Below, one piece after another: positions 11,895 through 16,772 of a DNA stretch of 16,772 nucleotides (its first letter is position 1; the number at the start of each line of letters is the position of its first letter). The position numbers were made by a program, and so were the translations under genes. Source of the stretch: CAYHPY01 sp964358485 (GTDB lineage: Bacteria; Elusimicrobiota; Elusimicrobia; UBA1565; UBA9628); contig CAYHPY010000082.1 of the NCBI GenBank assembly GCA_964358485.1, positions 1 to 16,772 on the forward strand, read 5' to 3'. Under the pieces are notes generated by a model, which saw nothing but the letters and a program-made list of their open reading frames with translations, ran no database searches and was not told the origin of the DNA.

Positions 11895-13792
11895 AGCGCG
11901 CCCCCTATTCCCACTTCCAGGCCGCGCGGCGGCGCGCGGAAGGCGGCCCGATGGCGCTCTCGGAAAAAGAACTTCCCAATTGCGGGGGGGTGCTGGAGCA
12001 CGCGCGGGCGGTCCTGCGGCTGGCGGAATTTTTGGGGGTGGACATCGGAGAGGCCCTGGTCTCCCCCGCGCCCCTGCTCAGCCGCTTGTGCGGCCGGCTG
12101 ATGTTCTTCCTTCGGGGTTGGAGCCGCTACGAAAGCTGCGTGAAAGGCTTCAACGCCCTCGGGTTGTTGGCGGAGTACGCGGGGCGGGAGGAACGGGCGC
12201 TCGCCCGCCTTCCCGCCGCGGCCCTGCGCCGGGCCAAGCTCGAATATTTGGCCTCCCGGGGAGTCTTCTCCGCCGCCGCGCTCCGCGCCCTTCCCGGGGA
12301 GGAAGTGGACGCCCTGGACCTCCTGGGTTTGGCCTTGTGGCGGGCCTTTTCCCGACGGACGATTTTCTGCGCGACCTCGGCCAATCTGGGGATTTGCCTG
12401 CACCAAGCTCTGCGGGACATGCGCGCCAAGACCATTTGGGTCGCGGGCAAAAAATTTCCCTTATTGAACGAAAGGGAGGGCCGGCTCGTCGTCTGGTGTC
12501 CGGATGAGCGGGCCGATTTCATGAGCCCCGAGAAAAGCGCGCGGCTGGCCGCATTGGCGGCGGAAAAACCGGCCTTGACCTCCCTGAAGACCTACGTCAA
12601 TCGCCAGGGGCGCGATCCGGGGGCCCTGAAGGACGCCCTGCGAGCCGGAGGTTATTTTTTTCCGACCAACCCCCAATCCCGGAAAGAACTCAAGAACCTC
12701 CTTTCCCTGGCGCTGTCGGAGCTCGAGGGGGAAACCGGAAGGCCTCTCCGGAAGCTTCTCCTCGATGCCCGCGTCGGGCGGGCGCTGGAGAGCCTCGGGG
12801 TCCGCGTCCAAGGCGGCCGCCTGCTGGTGCAAAGCCCCTTGGAGGGCGGGATGCTGGGCATGGCCGTTCCCTACCTGAGGATGATCGAGGAGGCCCGGCG
12901 GCGGGGCGACGCCCGCGCGGCCGCGGTTTGGAATCCGGCTTCGATCGGCGCGGCTTTGGCCGCGCTGGTTCTCTGCGACCGGGCCGTGCGTCCAAGTCCG
13001 CGGACCCGGATTCATGGGGTCTTCGACATCGCCAACCTGCAGTCCCTGGCCCAGCTCTTCGGCGTCGCGGTGGAGCGCCACCAATCCGGCCGCCAGACCG
13101 CCTATGTCGGCCTGGGATCGAGCTCCTACGCCACCGGAAACCTTTGTTTTGACGTTTTAAAACGGAGCGCCCAGGAAAAGGGGGCTTTCCGCGGCCGCTC
13201 CCATCTTCATCCGGCCACGCACACCCTCAACCCGGTCGCGCGGGCACTGGTATTCGCCGAGGAAATTATTTCGGGGAGCCCGGCTCCTCGAAAGCCCGAG
13301 CCGGCCGGGGCCGCCGCCTTGGCCGGCTACCTGCTGGCCCGGTTGGACGGGAGAACTTTATCCTTCGTCGAACTGGCCCAGGCCTTGCGCGCCGGGGGCT
13401 TTACCCGGGCCTCGTTTTTGGAATTTTCCGGCTTCGGGACGAACCGGGACGCCGGGGAGCGCTTCGTCAGGCTTTCGGGGGAAGAAGGCTCCGCCATGCA
13501 GGCCTTGGCCGAAGGTTTGTTGGAGGCCCTGGCGTGGGCCCCCGGACGCCTGAGCCGGGCCGCCCGGGCCGAGAGGAGCCGCAGCCGGCGGGAGTACCGG
13601 GCCCGGCCGTTCGACGACGCCGCCTTCGAGGCGTTGGGCCCCGCCGTCCACATCCACCTGACCGGGGACAACTGCCCCCAGCCTTCGCCTCGTCAGGTCC
13701 GGGAGCTTAGGACCCGCGGCACTTCATGGAGTCGAATACCCCGGGCAGGGCGTCCTCCTCGCCCTCGCCGAAGGCCAAAGCAACGGCGATGA
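11891..13792 (+). CDS. Large uncharacterised protein of an ACP operon (C-terminus may be extended by a lost stop)
   Basis: A protein of 633 residues in this reading, not recognised. It has no signal peptide or clear membrane segment. Conserved-looking blocks include WSRYESCVKGFNALGLLAEYAG, TSANLGICLHQAL, LVQSPLEGGMLGMAVPYLRMIEEA, YVGLGSSSYATGN and HPATHTLNPVARALVFAEE; His- and Ser-rich clusters of this kind are often active sites, but I cannot name an enzyme. Coupling to the ACP by ATGA suggests that it acts on the carrier-bound acyl group. The last ~28 residues (13709-13792) are Arg/Pro-rich, use rare codons such as AGG, ATA and AGT, and run antisense through the convergent gene, so the genuine protein may end near 13708. 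Confidence 0.75.
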   Translation: MKRAPYSHFQAARRRAEGGPMALSEKELPNCGGVLEHARAVLRLAEFLGVDIGEALVSPAPLLSRLCGRLMFFLRGWSRYESCVKGFNALGLLAEYAGREERALARLPAAALRRAKLEYLASRGVFSAAALRALPGEEVDALDLLGLALWRAFSRRTIFCATSANLGICLHQALRDMRAKTIWVAGKKFPLLNEREGRLVVWCPDERADFMSPEKSARLAALAAEKPALTSLKTYVNRQGRDPGALKDALRAGGYFFPTNPQSRKELKNLLSLALSELEGETGRPLRKLLLDARVGRALESLGVRVQGGRLLVQSPLEGGMLGMAVPYLRMIEEARRRGDARAAAVWNPASIGAALAALVLCDRAVRPSPRTRIHGVFDIANLQSLAQLFGVAVERHQSGRQTAYVGLGSSSYATGNLCFDVLKRSAQEKGAFRGRSHLHPATHTLNPVARALVFAEEIISGSPAPRKPEPAGAAALAGYLLARLDGRTLSFVELAQALRAGGFTRASFLEFSGFGTNRDAGERFVRLSGEEGSAMQALAEGLLEALAWAPGRLSRAARAERSRSRREYRARPFDDAAFEALGPAVHIHLTGDNCPQPSPRQVRELRTRGTSWSRIPRAGRPPRPRRRPKQRR

Positions 13793-14474
13793 CCCGGTCC
13801 TTGCCGCATAGGGTGGACCCGGTCCAGGAGGTCACGGCGACCCGCGCGGGGGCGCCCGGCGGGGCGGACTTGGGGTCGATGGGCATGAACCCGCGGCTGA
13901 CGGTCACGTCGGTCTCCTGTCCCGAGATCTTGACCTTTTTGACGGCGGTGCTTTCGATGGTGAATTTCTCGGCCAGCTTTCGCTGAGCCGACTCCGCCGA
14001 CTTGTCGTGGTCGTCCTCGACGCCGGTGGCGCTCATCAAGGCCATCACGACCCGGGCTTCTTTTCCGCGGAGAACCGCCAGGCGCATCTTGATGGAAAAC
14101 AGCGATGCCTCGGAGGAGACGATGCCTTCCGCGCCGCCGGGGATTTCCAAGAGGATGATGCGGTCGGCCGCCTCCAGGGCCTTGGCCGGGTCCTTGACGC
14201 TGTTGGCCTCCAACTGGGTCGCGACCCAGGCGCCGACCGCTTTCTTGAGGACGAGTTCGTATACGATCGTGCCCCCGCCCGCCAAGGCCAGCAGGGAGCC
14301 GAGCGCCGTGGCCATCCAGGGGATGCCGGCGGCCGCCGGAGCGGCGGCGGGCTCCGGGGGAGGGGAGACGGCGGCGACCGCCGCCCGCTGGCGCCATTTC
14401 TCGAAGATGATCATGCAGGCGCGGCACTCGACCGCGCCGTCGGGTTCCTGGCTCGCGCAGTTTGGGCATTGCAT
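13707..14474 (-). CDS. Zinc-ribbon membrane-anchored protein, unknown function
   Basis: A 255-residue protein. The N-terminus MQCPNCASQEPDGAVECRAC is a two-knuckle zinc ribbon (C3, C6, C17, C20), followed by a short charged helix, a Pro/Ala linker, one membrane segment at about 56-79 (WMATALGSLLALAGGGTIVYELVL), and a ~175-residue domain with strands and TSWTGSTLCGKDRVIAVALAF, probably outside the membrane. The layout of cytoplasmic zinc ribbon, anchor and outer domain is common in bacterial proteins of unknown role. I chose ATG 14474 because the TTGACA promoter would start transcription there; 14501 (adding MDSPITLSP) is possible. Its stop shares bases with a TAG on the other strand (13708-13710). 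Confidence 0.8.
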   Translation of the reverse strand: MQCPNCASQEPDGAVECRACMIIFEKWRQRAAVAAVSPPPEPAAAPAAAGIPWMATALGSLLALAGGGTIVYELVLKKAVGAWVATQLEANSVKDPAKALEAADRIILLEIPGGAEGIVSSEASLFSIKMRLAVLRGKEARVVMALMSATGVEDDHDKSAESAQRKLAEKFTIESTAVKKVKISGQETDVTVSRGFMPIDPKSAPPGAPARVAVTSWTGSTLCGKDRVIAVALAFGEGEEDALPGVFDSMKCRGS

Positions 14475-14481
14475 GGGACTT

Positions 14482-14510
14482 AGGGTAATAGGGGAATCCA
14501 TTTCTGTCAA
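14482..14510 (-). promoter_or_regulatory. Promoter of the zinc-ribbon gene
   Basis: A consensus TTGACA on the minus strand (14510-14505) is followed after 17 bases by TACCCT (14487-14482). The predicted start falls at 14475, directly next to the ATG at 14474, which supports the shorter protein. Confidence 0.55.
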
Positions 14511-14516
14511 TCCCTC

Positions 14517-14545
14517 TTGATCCCGGCCCTTAATTTCGCCAAAAT
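14517..14545 (+). promoter_or_regulatory. Promoter of the phosphodiesterase gene
   Basis: TTGATC (14517-14522) and CAAAAT (14540-14545) are 17 bases apart, and the ATG at 14554 follows 8 bases later. Its -35 is only 6 bases from the -35 of the divergent promoter, so polymerases could not occupy both at once. Confidence 0.5.
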
Positions 14546-14553
14546 TCAAGGCG

Positions 14554-15411
14554 ATGACGACGAGCCTTATGCTGGCGTCCGCGCTCCTGGCGGCCGCCGG
14601 CGCCTTCGAGGTCCAAGGCCACCGCGGGGCGCGGGCGGTCCGCCCGGAGAACACCCTGACCGCCTTCAAGTACGCGTTGGAGGCGGGCGTCGACACCTTG
14701 GAGCTGGACCTGCATGCAAGCAAGGACGGGGTCCTGGTCGTCACGCACGATCCCTTTCTCAACCCCAAGCTCTGCCTTGGGCCGGACGGCCGGAAAATCA
14801 AGGCGGGCCTCCTGGTCCGGGGTCTGGACGCGGCCGAGCTCAAGCGCTACGACTGCGGCTCCTTGGTCAATCCCCGCTTTCGCAAGCAGGTCCCCCGGCC
14901 GGGCGAGCGGATTCCGACCTTTGAGGAGGTCCTGACCTGGCTTGAGACTGATCCCGACCCCCGCGCCCGCCGGGTGCGCATAAACGTGGAGACCAAGAGC
15001 GAGCCGGAGCACCCGGAATACGCGCCCGCCCCGGAGGAGTTCGCGGCCTTGGTCCTCGGGGCCGTCAAGCGGCGCGGGATGATGGAGCGCTTCACTTTGC
15101 AATCCTTCGATTTTAGGACCTTGACCGCGGCGCGGGCCCTGGACCCGAAGGTCTCCATCGCCGCCCTGGTCGAGGACCGTCCCACCGAGGACCTGGGCGC
15201 CCTGGCCTCCCGCCTCAAGGCCGACGCGGTTTCGCCCAACCACGAGTGGCTCACCCGGGCCGACGTCGAATCCGCCCACCGGGCGGGCGCCAAGGTCATC
15301 CCCTGGACGGCCAATACGAAGAAGGGCTGGGGGCGGCTGGAGGCCCTGGGGGTGGACGGGATCATCACGGACGATCCCAAGGCCCTGCTCGAGTTCCGCG
15401 ACGCGCGGTAG
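14554..15411 (+). CDS. Glycerophosphodiester phosphodiesterase (GDPD family), probably exported
   Basis: A 285-residue GDPD-domain enzyme that hydrolyses glycerophosphodiesters to glycerol-3-phosphate and an alcohol, using a metal ion. The catalytic core is complete: H23 and R24 in GHRGARAVRPENT, E50 and D52 in LELDLH, H65 in VTHDPF, then NVETKSE, QSFDF and the C-terminal WTANTKKGWGRLEALGVDGIITDDP. The first 17 residues (MTTSLMLASALLAAAGA) look like a short signal peptide, though the positive N-terminal charge is absent, so export is likely but not certain. It appears to be a single-gene unit with its own promoter and is probably a phospholipid scavenging enzyme. Confidence 0.92.
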   Translation: MTTSLMLASALLAAAGAFEVQGHRGARAVRPENTLTAFKYALEAGVDTLELDLHASKDGVLVVTHDPFLNPKLCLGPDGRKIKAGLLVRGLDAAELKRYDCGSLVNPRFRKQVPRPGERIPTFEEVLTWLETDPDPRARRVRINVETKSEPEHPEYAPAPEEFAALVLGAVKRRGMMERFTLQSFDFRTLTAARALDPKVSIAALVEDRPTEDLGALASRLKADAVSPNHEWLTRADVESAHRAGAKVIPWTANTKKGWGRLEALGVDGIITDDPKALLEFRDAR

Positions 15412-15445
15412 GCCCGGCGGGGGAGTTTCCCGGCCTCCGCCATCC

Positions 15446-15475
15446 TTGAGAAAGGGACCCATTTTAGGGTATAAT
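15446..15475 (+). promoter_or_regulatory. Promoter of the PfaD gene
   Basis: TTGAGA (15446-15451) and a consensus TATAAT (15470-15475) are 18 bases apart. Transcription should begin near 15482. This promoter suggests that PfaD is the first gene of a new operon running off the right edge. Confidence 0.6.
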
Positions 15476-15507
15476 TTCAAACCTTTTCCCCTTGGAGCCC
15501 GAGACCG

Positions 15508-16772
15508 ATTCCCGCCGAATCTTCCGCCGAGCCTATAGTCATTCCCTCCTCCGATAGGGGCCGCCTTTCCCAGGCCCTGGAACGGCTGGAAAAGCCCTTC
15601 TGGGTGGAGTCCGCCGCGGGCAAGGCTTACGCCCCGGCCTGCCGCCCCGAGGATTTGGGCGGAGCCGCCTTCCGCAAGGCCCACGGCCTGCGCTTTTCCT
15701 ACGCCACGGGGGCCATGGCCAACGGGATCGCCTCGGTCGAAATCGTCGAGGCCATGGGCCGGGCCGGGATGCTCGGCTTCTTCGGCGCGGCGGGCCTGCC
15801 CCTGCCCAAGGTGGAGGAAGCCCTGCGGCGCGTCCAGGCCGACTTGGGCGCCGCCCCCTGGGGCTTCAACCTCATCCACAGCCCCAACGAGCCGGCCCTG
15901 GAGGCCGCGGTCGCGGATCTTTACTTGCGAAAGGGCGTGCGCCTGGTGGAGGCTTCCGCTTATCTGGATTTGACCTTGCCCATCGTCCGCTACCGGACGG
16001 CCGGCATCCGCCGGGGGCCCGACGGGCGGATCGAAACGCCCAATCGGGTGGTCGCCAAGGTCTCCCGCGTCGAGGTCGCCTCCAAATTTTTCGCGCCGCC
16101 GCCCGAGAAATTCCTTCGGGAGCTGGTGGCCTCCAAGGATTTGACCGCCGAGCAGGCGGAGTGGGCCGCCGCCGTGCCCATGGCGCAGGATTTGACCGCC
16201 GAGGCCGACTCGGGCGGGCACACCGACAACCGGCCCCTGGTGACCTTGCTTCCGACCATGCTGGCCCTGCGCGACCGCCTCCAGGCCCAATTCAAATACG
16301 CCGAGCCCTTGCGCGTGGGCGCGGCCGGAGGCATCGCGACCCCGGCCTCGGCCGCCGCGGCCTACCTGATGGGCGCGTCCTATGTCGTCACCGGTTCGGT
16401 CAACCAGGCCTGCGTGGAATCCGGAAGCTCCGACCGCGTCCGGGAGATGCTGGCCCAGGCCGGCCAGGCCGACACGGCCATGGCCCCGGCCGCCGACATG
16501 TTCGAGATGGGGGTCAAGGTCCAGATCCTCAAGCGCGGGACCATGTTCGCCATGCGCGCGGCCAAGCTCTACGAGGCGTATAAGTCCTGCGCCGGGATAT
16601 CCGACATCCCCGCGGACCGGAAAGCGGCGTTGGAGCGCGAACTCTTCCGGGCCCCGCTGGAGGACATCTGGCGGCAGACCCGCGAGTTCTTCCTGAAGCG
16701 TGACCCCTCCCAGGTGGAGCGCGCCGAGCGCGACCCCAAGCACCAGATGGCCCTCGTCTTCCGCTGGTATCT
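15508..16772 (+). CDS. pfaD: PfaD-family trans-acting enoyl reductase (PUFA/polyketide synthase), partial
   Basis: The reading frame is open to the window edge, about 421 codons. It shows long blocks typical of PfaD: SYATGAMANGIASVEIVEAMG, GMLGFFGAAGLPLPKVEEAL, GFNLIHSPNEP, VAKVSRVEVASKFF, DLTAEADSGGHTDNRPLV, RVGAAGGIATPASAAAAYLMG, SYVVTGSVNQACVESG, MAPAADMFEMGVKVQILKRGTMF and MALVFRWY. PfaD is a flavin-dependent, nitronate-monooxygenase-like TIM barrel that reduces enoyl groups for PUFA or trans-AT polyketide synthases. The start is odd: between the in-frame TAA (15472) and GTG 15604 there is no ATG, GTG or TTG, yet conserved-looking sequence precedes 15604. I propose ATT at 15508 behind GGAG (15494-15497); GTG 15604 or a small sequencing error are alternatives. 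Confidence 0.9.
   Translation, partial: MPAESSAEPIVIPSSDRGRLSQALERLEKPFWVESAAGKAYAPACRPEDLGGAAFRKAHGLRFSYATGAMANGIASVEIVEAMGRAGMLGFFGAAGLPLPKVEEALRRVQADLGAAPWGFNLIHSPNEPALEAAVADLYLRKGVRLVEASAYLDLTLPIVRYRTAGIRRGPDGRIETPNRVVAKVSRVEVASKFFAPPPEKFLRELVASKDLTAEQAEWAAAVPMAQDLTAEADSGGHTDNRPLVTLLPTMLALRDRLQAQFKYAEPLRVGAAGGIATPASAAAAYLMGASYVVTGSVNQACVESGSSDRVREMLAQAGQADTAMAPAADMFEMGVKVQILKRGTMFAMRAAKLYEAYKSCAGISDIPADRKAALERELFRAPLEDIWRQTREFFLKRDPSQVERAERDPKHQMALVFRWY

Noticed and set aside
14530..16743. A 737-codon minus-strand frame opposite the phosphodiesterase and PfaD
   Set aside because: The plus strand has two unambiguous families here; the minus frame has only biased composition.

Overview
This is a dense, GC-rich bacterial stretch with about 17 protein genes and no RNA gene, insertion sequence or CRISPR array that I can recognise. 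The mix of genes suggests an uncultured, probably Gram-negative lineage: a DUF5674-like protein, a secreted CPBP protease with a long Pro/Ala-rich extension, a tandem lytic transglycosylase, receiver-kinase fusion, SpoVG-like paralogues and a PfaD-type enoyl reductase. Elusimicrobiota is my best guess from general knowledge of such gene sets, but this is a low-confidence inference and nothing in the window is diagnostic.

Layout. 1-217: no gene, two small hairpins and a promoter. 218-888: a translationally coupled pair of small proteins (DUF5674-like plus an unnamed conserved protein). 926-1264 (-): a small single-pass membrane protein. 1407-2693: secreted/membrane CPBP protease. 2751-4268: exported protein with two transglycosylase-like domains, the first lacking its catalytic Glu. 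4265-5323 (-): ADP-ribosylglycohydrolase, divergent from 5392-7434, a three-pseudo-receiver Ser/Thr kinase. 7476-8153: two SpoVG-like paralogues, each behind a near-identical promoter that looks like an ECF-sigma promoter (GGAAC-17-CGTATA). 8158-8211: a large inverted repeat. 8294-8892: a VapBC toxin-antitoxin pair with a perfect palindromic operator. 8910-9404 (-): a small unknown protein. 9434-13792: a tightly coupled four-gene operon (acyl-activating ligase, cyclase-family hydrolase, acyl carrier protein, and a ~630-residue protein I do not recognise). 13707-14474 (-): zinc-ribbon membrane protein. 14554-15411: glycerophosphodiester phosphodiesterase. 15508-end: PfaD, cut by the window edge.

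How the genes may work together. The 9434-13792 operon activates a carboxylic acid and carries it on a dedicated ACP. The large unknown protein is the obvious candidate for the step that uses the carrier-bound acyl group, so this is the best candidate for an undescribed pathway. PfaD, about 1.7 kb downstream, normally works with polyunsaturated fatty acid or polyketide synthases, so more acyl-chain chemistry is likely just beyond the right edge. The SpoVG-like pair with its duplicated promoter is the best candidate for an undescribed regulatory module.

A general feature is that most promoters I can read place the -10 hexamer only 7-12 bases before the start codon, often without a Shine-Dalgarno sequence. 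That suggests widespread leaderless or near-leaderless transcription, while genes inside operons use ATGA or TGATG coupling.
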